A stretch of DNA of 64,000 bases from Agarophyton chilense (taxonomy: Eukaryota; Rhodophyta; Florideophyceae; Gracilariales; Gracilariaceae), in the NCBI GenBank assembly GCA_030374765.1, contig JARGXX010000018.1, forward strand, positions 1 to 64,000, written 5' to 3'. The notes beneath the pieces were generated by a model, which saw only the letters and a program-made list of their open reading frames with translations, was not told where the DNA came from and searched no databases. A program made the translations under genes and the position numbers. Shown piece by piece: positions 11,354 to 22,272 of the stretch. The stretch's first letter is position 1. Every line of letters starts with the position of its first letter.

Positions 11354-11565
11354 TGTGGCGAACAAAGCGAGTTGTTTTTGTTTATGATGAGGTTCGATGC
11401 CTCGGATTACTTGGAGGCGGGGTTGTCGCGGTTTAAGTAGCGCGATAGAGTCTGCTGATCGGGAGAGAACCATACCTAGAAACACTTACTATCCTTCTAA
11501 CTGCTTAAATATCTTAAGTGACGGAACCTCATTGGGTTCCGTCTGGCAAAAGAGAGCCAGACACG
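11354..11565 (-). repeat. 3' edge of the 5' LTR of fragment D (outer limit unknown)
   Basis: On the minus strand the LTR-like sequence ends CCACA (11354-11358), followed at once by GTGATCACTG (overlapping 11344-11353). Element B has the same junction, its LTR ending CACA directly before GTGATCACTG. This places D's LTR edge here. The LTR must extend to higher coordinates, but without a partner its start is not visible. Confidence 0.45.
11521..11562 (+). repeat. Two abutting perfect stem-loops
   Basis: ACGGAACC/GGTTCCGT (11521-11528 with 11535-11542) is followed, sharing two bases, by GTCTGGC/GCCAGAC (11541-11547 with 11556-11562). Both stems are exact. They lie in the presumed LTR of D and may form part of its RNA leader structure. 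Confidence 0.7.
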
Positions 11566-12427
11566 GCTACATTTAGAAAGCGAAAGAGTTAACGCCAACA
11601 GAAGAAGTATGGCAGCCTGTCTAGGCTACGTCTCTACTTCGCGCACCTCCTGCACCTCCTGCACCCCTCAGAGTCAAGCGGCTCGGGAGGACAGGCTACC
11701 CCTCAGAAAAGTGGGCCGGCGCCTGACCGATGACACCAGCCCTGGGGAGAAACTCCCAAACAAAAGTGTCTGTTTTTTTGTGCTTCTTGCTCCCCTTTCT
11801 TTGACAGAGGAGCCAAAACCGCCCAAAAGCATACGCTGCGACTTCGATCGATATGACCGCCGTTCGCACGTCCAGAACGGCGTGATTGGAGTCACCCAAG
11901 ATGTCGCGAGAGGAGGGGGAAAGCGATCAATACTGTTTTGCTATACGTAAAGAGTTGGGAAGATTGGTGTGGCGCAAACTACCAGCGGTACAGCAAGAGC
12001 GTTTGACACGTGTCGACGTAGGCAAAGCGGAATGATGGGGAGCGGCGGGGTAGAAAATGATGTTTAACCAGTTGGGGAATATTTATTACGATTGCAATGA
12101 TGATGGAAGCGAAAGAAGAAGCTCGTCGCAGTACTAAATTCCCTTCTGTAGCATACCACGATTGTGAACAGATCTAGCTGTTAACAATCGTATCGTAGGT
12201 TGCTAGAGTAAGAGCCACATAATTACAAATAAATATATCCTAAACACTGTTGAAGATAGTCTAATATCAAACTACCCACACAGTAGCGATACTGGCATTC
12301 AACTTATAACGAAGGATTTTCTCTCGTTAGAGTTTGTGTACATTTCAATGTTTACTGCAGTATTCACTACAGTGGCATCTTTTTTTCTTTTTGCAAAAGG
12401 AATTGTCTATGATCCTTTTCGAATTTT
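11566..12427. other. No gene recognised; one inverted repeat
   Basis: Short frames occur but none looks like a protein family. A short CTGCACCTCC-type repeat lies near 11646-11668. The only distinct structure is the inverted repeat at 12158-12191. This stretch may be the rest of D's LTR plus flanking DNA of element E. Confidence 0.5.
12158..12191 (+). repeat. Near-perfect 34-bp inverted repeat
   Basis: ACGATTGT and ACAATCGT form the outer arms, and AACAG/CTGTT the inner arms, around a six-base centre. One pair between the arms is mismatched. Weaker symmetry (TAGCATACC against GGTTGCTA) continues outward, so this could be the core of a small foldback element. Confidence 0.7.
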
Positions 12428-15400
12428 CTACTGTTCAATTTTGTGATCATATCGATTGAATTGATAGATCTGACCGAAAACTTCGTTCGATGTCGGTTTT
12501 GTGAAAGTACCAGCTGTATAATTTTTAGACTTAACATATCCGACGTCTGAAACTTCGTATCTCTCATACGCTTCTTGCGCAGCGGAACGTTCAAAGTGCA
12601 GTCGTCTTTCTGCATAAGACGATGCTTTTGTGATTACATTAAAACGAATTTTGGAATCAATGATCATTATTATTGGTAAAGACTTTTCAAGAAAAGATTC
12701 CAAATCGAATATTAGAATGTAAAAAAAAGACGAAGGTGTCTCCAAAAGCATAAACTTGACCACCCAATACTGAGCTTACCACGCAATCGCTTTTATGACT
12801 CCTATATTCGATTATGTTGAATCTGTTGAAACGATTAGACAATAATGTAGGGTTTTCAAGCTGAGATGAAACGGCCTCATTATTATAGGACGATGCGACA
12901 CCATAAGCTCGGATAAATAATGACTCTAGATGTAGTCTGACGAATTGCATGATCAGTGACTTGTTTTCGATGTGTCGAATGAACTTATACATAGTTTTTC
13001 CATGAGACTTATTGAAAATGTTTTCGTTACCTGAGCAGTTTTGTTGAAATAGAAAGATATTTATGGAGCGGTTTTGACGAGCCATGCTGGCGGAGCTGTT
13101 GATGATCTGAATTTTGAACAATCAGAAGTATCCTCTGACAGCCTGATTCTTTGAATAAATTGGGCTTGTTGTGTTTGATATTTATCATTTTCGGCCAATA
13201 TTTGCACACCACCAAACTTTTTTCCCAAGAACTCTTTGTCTTGATTCGAAGCGTGTCAATGTAAGATCTGTGAACTTCATGAATGATTCTTTTCCGGTGA
13301 GAATTGAATCATCTATATATAAATCAAAAAGTCCGTCAATTATTTTAGGAAATGCGTTGGAAAAGCATGATATATCTCCCTTCAATTCCGACATGCCAAG
13401 CTCGTTTCAGAGATGGCTCATTAATGTGAGATTCCAATAATCACATGCATCAGCACGTCCATAAACTGGTTCCCTACGAATCTTTAGAGATGCTTTTAGC
13501 TTTTAGAGGTTTCATATAAACCTTCCGAGACAGATTTTGTTTACTTTGAATGTATGATTGTGTTAAATCATGACTCCAAACTTTTTGTAGTTGATGAATA
13601 CGGCGATTGACATGATCTGACGAACGGTACTGTGTGTTATCATTGAAACATTGTTAACAATGTAGTTTTGTTCTATGTCAGAAATATTTGAGCAGCAATT
13701 CTTGCTTTCTATACTTCTTCTTTTGTCCCTGGTGTATTGGTAGCTAGAACAAACCTTGATACAATTAAGTTTGTTTCTGCTAGTACTTCATGCTTTGACA
13801 CAATCTTCCAAGTATCTCGTTTGATGAGTCAGTGTAGTTCTTTTTCTTTCGCATTAAAAAATTCGCGGGTGTTTCCACGTGGGTCACGAGGAGTTAATGT
13901 TTTGGTAATGTATGTCATTAATTTTGTTTCTTGAGGGTTTTCTTGTTTGTACTCATCAAAATTGTTCAAAACGTAATTAAATATGTTTTAAAAATCATGA
14001 AAAATAGGGATGGAGTTTTGAACACTTAATTATTGTGGAGAGATTTGGTGAAATGACTTAGCGTGCGTCATGCTGTGATGAATGTCTTCTCCATCTCTCT
14101 TTTTTACAAGAATTTGTTTTCCATTTACCTTAGTTATATGAAAGGGCCCTGTCCAACGAGAAAATTGTTTTTACCGATAAACTAACACTTTTCGACATGG
14201 AATAAAGTCGTGATGAAAAGCTTCTGCGAGTCTTGATTTAAGAGCTCATTTGAGTCTGATCTCATTTGCAATGATTTCCATTTCGGATCTAACGGTAAGA
14301 AGGGCTCGCATTCAATCTTCTTCATCCGGGAAGTTGTTACAAATATCAGGGAATCAGGGTAGTATTACAAACATAAGTAGTAATGAAACCGGTCCTTAAG
14401 GGTTCATGGTGTTGTTCATCGCTTTGACGGCAGTCGCCAAAATGAGCTTCTTCTCTAGGACATTGGCGGCCATTTTTATCTTTTGATGTAATCGTCGTAT
14501 TGGATCGTGATAGCGTTCACCAGAACCAATAGAATTATGACTCCCGACTCCTAAAAGAATAAAGTCATTGGAACATTCATTCATTACTTCTTTCCATCTT
14601 AAAAAGGTGAATGCTTAGCCTTGATCACAATGAACTGAATCATGGTATCCTGTATACATAGTAGCCAAACATTCTAAACAAGTACTCTAAGTGTTTCTCA
14701 TAGAATGACCATCAAGAAAACGTGTTGCTTCACTATGAGAATGAAAGTTAACCACATGCAAAACAGCTTCCGTGCCTATAAAAGAAAAGGTCCATTGCAA
14801 GATATTTGTAGAAAATAACTTCTTTTTGAAAAGAAGATTCCGAATCGTTTTCGTTTTGGAGTAAATCGTTAGCATGTTTGACAGCACTTCGATATTTCTT
14901 TCAAAAGATTCTGTGTTTCAGAATTTGATTGCTCTGGTGAAGCTCATTTCAAATGATTGAACAGCTCATCCACTGAAGGGAGATAGAAGTCGAGATGCAT
15001 GTTTCATTAGTCCTGATTTGCTGAATTCTGTTGCATATTTATGCCATACGACAGAGATGTGTCCAAGTTTTCGGGTGAGAGCATTTTTTCATCCATGTTT
15101 GCAAACTAAAACGTTTTAAACATTATCAACATAAAGTGTCTCTCTATTCAAAAAGTCTAGACCTAGCAAAAAGGGTACGTTACAATAAATGACGTCAACT
15201 TTGAGTTTCAAAACGTTTAAAGAGAAACCCATGGAATTCAGCAATGGTCTGCCTAAGAGTACCTTGAGCATTTCGGAGTCTCCAATTAGGCAATGTACAC
15301 CTCGGATGCGCAGAGGGATTCATGTATGAGAGATAAAAGTAACGTAGGGTGTATGTTGATAGTCCTTGACGCAAGCACCGATAATCTGGAGTCGTCCGAC

Positions 15401-16695
15401 TTGATTGCGGTGTCCAGCGTCATTGGTTTCTCGAGCTCTTCCGGGGAGAGTCCGGGGTACTTTGCAGTGATTGTTTCGAAGAAATCAGATGGTAAGGTAT
15501 AGTAGTCCGCGCCTGAGTCTCTTAAAGCTACCGTTTCAATATCGTTTAAACGAATCTTGTACCTCCCTTCCTCTGCGTTCGGGGCAAGGTCGACCGAAGA
15601 GTGCGGGTGAAGCGGCCTTGGTGCTTTTCCAGTTCTTACTTTTCTTGCCAAAATGCTGGTCGAGTAGCTAGCGTCTCCTCTCCTTCGAGGTGACAGGGCA
15701 TCGGCTGATCGGATATTTCCTGAACATTCTCGGCTGTTCCAACATGACTCGTCCCCATCATCGAAGTTGTTCTTCTACATCGCGCCCTTTCCTTTGCTAT
15801 CGATTCCCAAGTTGTGAGGCTTTTACATGCGAGACCCCCTTCGAAGTTTCTTCTTCTCATATTCCTCCGATTTTGAGTTTTCACTTGTTACTCTGGTGTC
15901 AGGAGGATTTCCGTGCTTTTTTTTATAGCTTTGGAGTTTCAAAATGACCGACGTGCACTTGAGCTGCAAAGTTGGCTAGGATACTCGAAAAAAAGTCAAA
16001 TATCCTTTCTGCTCCTCTTTCCAAAGTCGCATCTGGCCCGGAACGATTTTTCTCAGCTCAGGTGGTTCCAGTTTTGGCCCGAGTTTCAAGACCAGTTCCT
16101 TGCATTGTTCGTTGTCTTCGATGATGCTTTTGGCGTTGTACTCATCTAATGCGGCGACGATTTCTAAAACAAAATTCTTCTGTGCTCCAAAAAGAGCTCT
16201 TGGCATCACTTTGTAATGAACTTTGGATATGGCTTCCTCCACGTGGTCGCTGAGATCTCGGATAGTCGACGACAGGCGACTGTCGAACAGTTTCTGAACG
16301 GCTTCGTCCGTGAGGTCTTCTGATGATGATATTTCTTCGATGTGTCCCAACATAAACAGACTCTGCAGTTGTCTAGGCTCCATTAATTGCCTGATAGATG
16401 CAGTCTTGATCCTATGATTCGTTGCACGTCTGGAGTTGATGTCGTTTACACGTTCGGTGTACGCGATAAAGTCAATTTCAAATTGAATAGGATCTGGTTG
16501 AGTCCTGACAGCCAGATTTGGAGGCTGAATATTGTTAACGATTTTATACGGCGTCAAAGTGCTCCTGTGTGGTGCTGACACTCTTTGACCCCTCAAAACA
16601 CTTTTTGGGTCAAGGCTGGTAGTGGAGTTTACGCCCCGCGCTATCGTGCGGGAAAAGAGAATAGACACAAGGAACTTGGAAGTACGTCCAAGCAT
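12428..16695 (-). mobile_element. Ty1/copia retrotransposon E, old and AT-rich
   Basis: Read on the minus strand, the order is gag (15976-16695), a basic nucleocapsid-like part (about 15640-15880), aspartic protease (about 15290-15650, ALRDSGADYYTLPSDFF), integrase (remnant near 14400-14580, SHNSIGSGERYHDPIRRLH), RT (near 13185-13400, DLYIDDSILTG) and RNase H (12687-13120, HLESLFIRAYG and VLGGQVYAFGD; then 12428-12620). IN before RT is the Ty1/copia order. The RNase H end resembles the fungal/protist copia type. Gag and protease are the best preserved and the middle is heavily decayed with many breaks. No clear LTR pair was found. Confidence 0.75.
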
Positions 16696-19181
16696 GCCTG
16701 CGTACCCTATGTCTTCAATCGGGTCCGGTCTTTTATAATGCCCCGTTCACGCAGATGCTCGAAGAGGGGCCCTAACTTCTTGGGCTGCTATAACCCAACC
16801 TTTTCGGGTTTTGGACGTTCTACTTCTATATTACGACCTAATACGGCTAGGCCGTTCGAATTAATGGCCAATGTATCAAACACTAGCATGCGCAGTCATT
16901 AACAGTGTGGGAGATTTTTGAGGTTTTTGTTTTACTTTTTTTTAAGAATCTGCGATCATCACGCCTTTGACTTCCGAAAGATGCTGTGAAAAAAAGAGAG
17001 AATTCTGGTTGAAAAATTGCAAAGTTATTTTGTGTTTTTGTTTCTGGATTGATCTTGAGTGCAATGGTTAAAGTGGTGAGTGTTGAAGCCTGGACACTTT
17101 GCCTTGAAGGATGGTGTTAATATTCGTGCGTTTCATGAAAGGAGAAGGCACAGCACGACACGTGCATCATTACGTGTACGCTGCGCCGTGCTCTGTAGCT
17201 TGCACTGAAACAAATGAAATGCACGGCCACCAACAGTTGTCACACCCACCGTCAGACAGGCCAAGGTGAGGAGAGGCTCCAGCGCTCTAATTCCAACACA
17301 GTTGGCACATGAAAGTACTCTTATCACGACAGTTACTGTAAAACTCGGCAAAACCATAAACTGTAAGTGCCACTGTCAGCTATGCACTATTGTCCGTACA
17401 GAACAGATTTTCCTCTTTCAAATCTTTCGGCTTTCAAAAAAGTTTCGGTATTTATTATTTCTGACGATGTTGGCTCACTTGATGAAGATTCTATTTAGTT
17501 TTGTAGCGATTGAAGCATTTCATAGTTGGACTGCCTCTGTTAAATGAAGACACAGGACGACACCTATGTTGTATTCCATATAACTATCCAATTGCAAAAT
17601 TAAATTGGATTATATAAATGGCATGCTTTTTCTAAATAACAGTTTTCAAACCATATTTGCTTTCTCCCAGACATTTTTCTTGTCAACATTGCATGCAGTA
17701 GGCCGTCAAGTTCAATCGAGCACGACGAAGGTACAGGGTTAGCGATTTCTACCAGCTACCTACTGTAGTGAAATACCCCATCTCGAAGAGCATAACTGGC
17801 TTCAGAAATGCTTTCGGAATGTGATTTGTTGCATTTTCAGTACATGGGCAAGCGTTTAAAACATGCGAATGGTATTCGCTCGTAATTGCGTATCATGCTT
17901 CTTTCTAATTGTACAAGGCCTTTCATAGAGTGCTTTAGTTCTTGGCTCACGATTGCAGAAAAGTGTTTAGCGCTCAAGTGGTGGCTTCTTTTCCGCACTG
18001 CTCGGATTGTAGGCCGTCTTCGTCAAGGAACCTCAGCGATGCGAAAACTCTCGCATAGACCCATTCAATAAACTTGGAGCCCCAAAACACGAACATGGCC
18101 AATGAAATCCTTTTCCACATGCTCAACCAACAATCATGTCGTGCAGAAACCTTACTCCCAGACATGCTCTCTCAACTTCGAATACCTCAACAACGTTTAT
18201 GCGTGTTATAAGTTCGAAAACTTTTGCTCGCGCTGGTTTCGAAATTTGTGAACCTTCTGCAACTGATGTCGGTTATTTACGTTCTAATTCTGATACGTTG
18301 TCCTTTTGATCCCTTTACCCCGCGGAAGTTTAAGATCTTATATTGCCATGCTGATCTTTCCTCAAATTGTTGTCATACAATTGCAAAGATACAAGTTTGT
18401 TACATTCCAGACAATCGTTTGTGTATCATTCGAAAAAGGGGCGTACTTTTGACTGACTTTTTTTTCGTCGTCTGTAGTCATAGTCACCCCCTTTGGAACC
18501 ATAATCAGTCACAACCAGTCATGTATTATTCGTTTGCCACTTCTTGTTCAACTACCTTCACATAATTCCAAAAATTAATACCAATTGGATGTAAAAGACC
18601 CGCCTGAATTAAAATACATTATGCAGCTTGTCGGCCACACACACACGACTTCTTTCCGACAGTTGAAGTGTGCTGGTCATTAGATATTGACATCGGTTGC
18701 CTTTGCCACGACCTAGTTCACTGAACCGGCGCTTAGATGCTGCAGATGACGCGTGTGATGAAAGAGCAGCTCTAGTAGCGATAATATTGAACAGAACAGC
18801 GCTAACTAAACCTCCGGTCTTATTCGCCTCCTTGCAGTACGTCAGAGTATTATTCGGTTCACGTCTACCGTTCTCCTCTTGTGACCTTCGCATTGCTTTG
18901 TTAAAAAGCTTGAAAATACTTCGAGTTCAGAAGAACTTGTCGCTTGATGGCTCTAGGGGTTTAGGGGTAGAGTCTGAGCTTGAGTCGTGGACATCTATTC
19001 GTGATTGTCCTGGAGCCTGGTAGACGATATAAAACACACCGACCCATTTCTTTAAAGATCAGCTATCAGATTCAAAACTCGAGTTGATCACGATGCTGAG
19101 TGATCCGCGAGATCTATTGCTGCAGAACGTCGTCTCGTTTGGGTCGTAATGTTGGGCCTTGCTCCAATGGCTCACTCAATA
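16696..19181. other. About 2.5 kb without a recognisable gene
   Basis: The first 250 bases may be the leader or LTR of element E. The rest is AT-rich, and only short frames are seen. None continues across a plausible domain or shows family motifs. Confidence 0.55.
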
Positions 19182-20507
19182 TTACATCTCCCCTGCGTAC
19201 AATCCAGCAAGGAAATGATTATGGAAATCGACTCCAGGGTCTTGATATTTGTACGCAACAATTTTCCCGGTCTCAGCAACCACCCCATGCGGCCATTTGC
19301 TTGGTTTTGTAGGCAACGGAGGGCACCAAAGATTTTTAAAACAGTCTTCGTCCACATGCAGCCACCTCGGTACGATACTAAAATCATGCCCAGTAAGGTG
19401 AACGTAGTATTTATCAGAAGCTTCTAGCTTTTCAGCCATCTTTTCTGGTGATAGTGTCTTGTTTGTTGAAAACGGTGTACATCGTGCGCCTTTCTCTCTT
19501 TCTTTAAAACCCAAATATCTTTCTTGCCATTCATCTGTCTTCCAGCCGTGGTGAAACGGATGTAGCCGGTTAGCTCCAACAAGTCCGTGAACAACAGAGT
19601 CTACTACAAATCCAAAAAGCCTTGGGAATATGACAATTCTACCAGCAACATTGGAGTCTTCTGCGATTTTCCGGCCCTTCTTTGTTAAATGTGTAGGTTT
19701 AGAAGCCTCATAAACTCTAGGTGGACCGAGCAAGGCCTTGACACAGGCAACGAATTCAAAATAGGGCTGTAGGTTTGTCACAGGAGCCTCAAGGGCTCTG
19801 TACAAATCACGGCAGCGTTGGCGCCCTTTAAGAGCTAAAGCATCCACTATGGCCAGGTGAATAGCTCCATTATCTGTGGATGCATATCCCTTGGGATGAA
19901 TGGTTTCAAAACTGGCCCAGTGATGCAAAAACAACCTGCTGAACGGAGTGTTTCGAACAATGTAGTTTCCAGAAGCCACTTCAAAATTCCAAGACCGTTC
20001 GTAAAAAGCAAGGTCGTAAGTCAAGTCGTACGGGTTTTCGATCCACTGGCGTAAAGATGAATTAGATGTGCCGCCAATGACATCGCCATCAAAAACTACA
20101 GCTCGGGAGTCTTCCGGTTGATTTAGAAGCCATTTCCCAACCGTGCACGGCTTTTGAAATTGGATCATCTGATACGTATTGTAACATGTAGGAGCATGGA
20201 TTCTCGGCTCCAAAGAGGCAAAATCATAACCATGCGTCTCTGCATAGCAGGCTATAGACCGCTCTTGTGACGCATACTTAACATGATGCTTGCGATCGGA
20301 AACGAGGACCAGAGTAACTCGGCTTTGAGTGATCAAAGAGTCTGCTCGCGAAGAAAACGATAGTTGTCGAAAAAATCCGAGCGCCAGAAGTGCGAGCATT
20401 ACAACAAATGACAAATAGAATGATACGGTTTTCGGGGGATGACCGGTGAAAGCAGCCGGTGGATTGGTGATGAAACGTTTTGCGGATGCAAGCGCTTTGG
20501 AATCCAT
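19182..20507 (-). CDS. DUF273-like type II membrane glycosyltransferase
   Basis: A 441-residue uninterrupted frame. I start at the ATG at 20507; a few residues upstream are open but have no ATG. Residues about 29-46 form one transmembrane segment (SFYLSFVVMLALLALGFF) after a short basic tail, the layout of a Golgi or ER type II protein. The lumenal part carries a DxD-type motif (VVFDGDVIGG, residues 140-142), then FYERSWNFEVASGNYIVRN and STDNGAIH. This matches the DUF273 family, best known from nematodes and related to nucleotide-sugar glycosyltransferases, in which the acidic motif would bind the metal and sugar donor. Donor and acceptor are unknown. It is the only intact host-like gene here, without introns, and flanked on both sides by gene-poor DNA. 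No canonical AATAAA is seen directly downstream. Confidence 0.8.
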   Translation of the reverse strand: MDSKALASAKRFITNPPAAFTGHPPKTVSFYLSFVVMLALLALGFFRQLSFSSRADSLITQSRVTLVLVSDRKHHVKYASQERSIACYAETHGYDFASLEPRIHAPTCYNTYQMIQFQKPCTVGKWLLNQPEDSRAVVFDGDVIGGTSNSSLRQWIENPYDLTYDLAFYERSWNFEVASGNYIVRNTPFSRLFLHHWASFETIHPKGYASTDNGAIHLAIVDALALKGRQRCRDLYRALEAPVTNLQPYFEFVACVKALLGPPRVYEASKPTHLTKKGRKIAEDSNVAGRIVIFPRLFGFVVDSVVHGLVGANRLHPFHHGWKTDEWQERYLGFKEREKGARCTPFSTNKTLSPEKMAEKLEASDKYYVHLTGHDFSIVPRWLHVDEDCFKNLWCPPLPTKPSKWPHGVVAETGKIVAYKYQDPGVDFHNHFLAGLYAGEM

Positions 20508-20516
20508 ACGAGGCAA

Positions 20517-22242
20517 AACAAAGAAGCGACGGTAGTGTAGACTTGATCCTTCGCGTACTCTTCGGAACTGTTTCTTTTTTAGTACAAAAGGTGACTAGAG
20601 GGCTCTCTGCTGAATATATTGTGAAGGCATTTTCTCTGAACATAGTTATTCAGAAGATGCACAGTTTAATACTCATACAGTAAAGAAGAGGATTCTCCAC
20701 CGTTCGTTTAACTTTTCTACTTTCCACCTGCGCTCCACATACTCTGATTAAACAGGTTTAAGCAATGCGGCTTATTGTGGTAAACAGCAATCGATAGGCT
20801 TGGAAGCGAATACAACCAGAAGAAACATCATGAGAATCACGCATCGACGAAGAGGCTTACACAGAACCAAGAAGAAGAATCATCCGATATGCAACGGTCA
20901 CAAACGCTCAAGTCGCGCAGCGCGAATCGGGCTGCGCGCACGCCACGCAGTCGCGTCCGTCTTGAGCCGCGTCGTGAGTCCGCCTCTTAGAGACGAAAAC
21001 GAGCGGTGACTGCTAGCTATCTACGCGCCATGAGTGGTTTGGTGCCTTGTTTAACTGTATCTACGATATAGAGTGCTCGAAAGAAGTTTTAGAACTGACT
21101 GCTCTGTGTGAATGTATTGGATGAGGTGCAAGACTATGAGAACCGGGATACAGTCATCTTGTAGGAGTACTTGTGCGAAATGGATTGCGTGTACACAACA
21201 CTTGCTGCCGCTTCCATCCAACAGCAGAGGTTTCTTTTTCTGCACCATCGTACTGTAAGGGAGAGAAACAGTTATTTGCTTTTCAATCCGAAAAATAATT
21301 CGACAAGAAACCAAAATTCGTGGTACCGCACGCAGTAAACAGGCTCTCCATCTGTAACCTTTCTATCAATTCCCTCTCTACTTCTCCAATGAGCGACAGA
21401 GACCCACTTAAACCAGTGATTGCCAGCGAAGGAACACAAACCACCATCACATATAGCTTTTAAAGCTACTTTCCCAAACTCTAACAACAAATATGCGCGC
21501 CCTACAACAGAACATCTTGCAGTCTTTAAAACTTTGAACATTGCCGACTCTCTCGCCGGGTTCAGTGATCTGAAACTAGCTCTGAAACGTGCGCGTTGTC
21601 TCGGCAGAACTCTCTGTGAGACTTGCGCGTTTGAGTAAGACGCGCACCACAATTGTTTCTCTCTGGGGCAGCTTGACGAAATGGTGAACGTCTTCCTTAG
21701 CTTTTCTTCTTTTCTCTTTAATTTACGGGCCGTCATCCGCTGACCATCCGCCATGACTACCGCATCAAAAATCAGGTGCAAGCCCCACATATAATTCTTT
21801 CGGACATATCCGTCTTTTTCATCCATGACATCTAGAAGCAAAGTACGACGCATTTTTCAAAATCTATGTGATACCTCCCCAAACGTCATTTTTACTAACG
21901 ATCTTTCCTTTTGTGCTCACGCGATACTGCTAAAGTGGTTCAAAATTCGGTTTTATAAACTCTCTGTTCCAGATACTTGTTCTGTGAAATCCAGATCGTA
22001 TGTTCCTTCCTGTTGTGGAGCTGGGGTATGCCTTAATGATACACTGCCCGATATCCAGCGTGTTACGTTTTTGCTTCAGCCCTGCAGCCTTGTCCTGCGC
22101 ACTCTGCAAGAGTGATTTATATGAACGGAAAACGCTCCCATTAACAACTTGTGTTACACGGGAGGTGTGCGCCGGCAGAATAATGAAAATGACATTATCG
22201 ATTGCTGTTGCTATAATAGATGCCAGTGCGTCGATGTAGAAC
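20517..22242. other. Gene-poor spacer upstream of the DUF273-like gene
   Basis: It should contain the promoter of the minus-strand glycosyltransferase gene, but no motif stands out. It has a GC-rich patch near 20910-20990, with the inverted words GCGCAGC/GCTGCGC, and one unsupported 193-codon frame (21272-21853). Confidence 0.45.
21272..21853 (-). CDS. Hypothetical protein, weakly supported
   Basis: An ATG-started frame of 193 codons with no recognised domain. The N-terminal third is charged (KLKRKEEKLRK) and the C-terminal part is hydrophobic and aromatic (EFWFLVELFFG). A competing plus-strand frame of 72 codons overlaps it. It lies in the same orientation as the glycosyltransferase gene, 765 bases upstream of that gene's ATG. 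It could be a real lineage-specific gene, an exon or chance. Confidence 0.2.
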   Translation of the reverse strand: MRRTLLLDVMDEKDGYVRKNYMWGLHLIFDAVVMADGQRMTARKLKRKEEKLRKTFTISSSCPREKQLWCASYSNAQVSQRVLPRQRARFRASFRSLNPARESAMFKVLKTARCSVVGRAYLLLEFGKVALKAICDGGLCSFAGNHWFKWVSVAHWRSREGIDRKVTDGEPVYCVRYHEFWFLVELFFGLKSK

Positions 22243-22259
22243 GCAATAAAGTTTATTGC
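22243..22259. terminator. Palindrome with AATAAA on both strands
   Basis: GCAATAAA and TTTATTGC flank a single central base, an exact inverted repeat. Each strand reads AATAAA, the standard poly(A) signal. It lies 14 bases beyond the end of the tyrosine-recombinase reading frames of the DIRS-like element and could serve as its 3' processing signal. Confidence 0.5.
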
Positions 22260-22272
22260 AAGATTTGGGTAG

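Noticed and set aside
18609-18893. Minus-strand 94-codon frame
   Set aside because: No domain, and it is overlapped by a longer plus-strand frame of no better quality. Treated as chance.
18954-18970. Telomere-like TTTAGGG words here and at 60567-60582
   Set aside because: Only one or two units each, with no array. They are expected by chance in C- or G-rich patches.
20508-20516. N-terminal extension of the DUF273-like gene and similar extensions of the Harbinger and CACTA genes
   Set aside because: The extensions begin with TTG or GTG. For nuclear genes I used the first ATG (20507, 48908, 51430, 62605).
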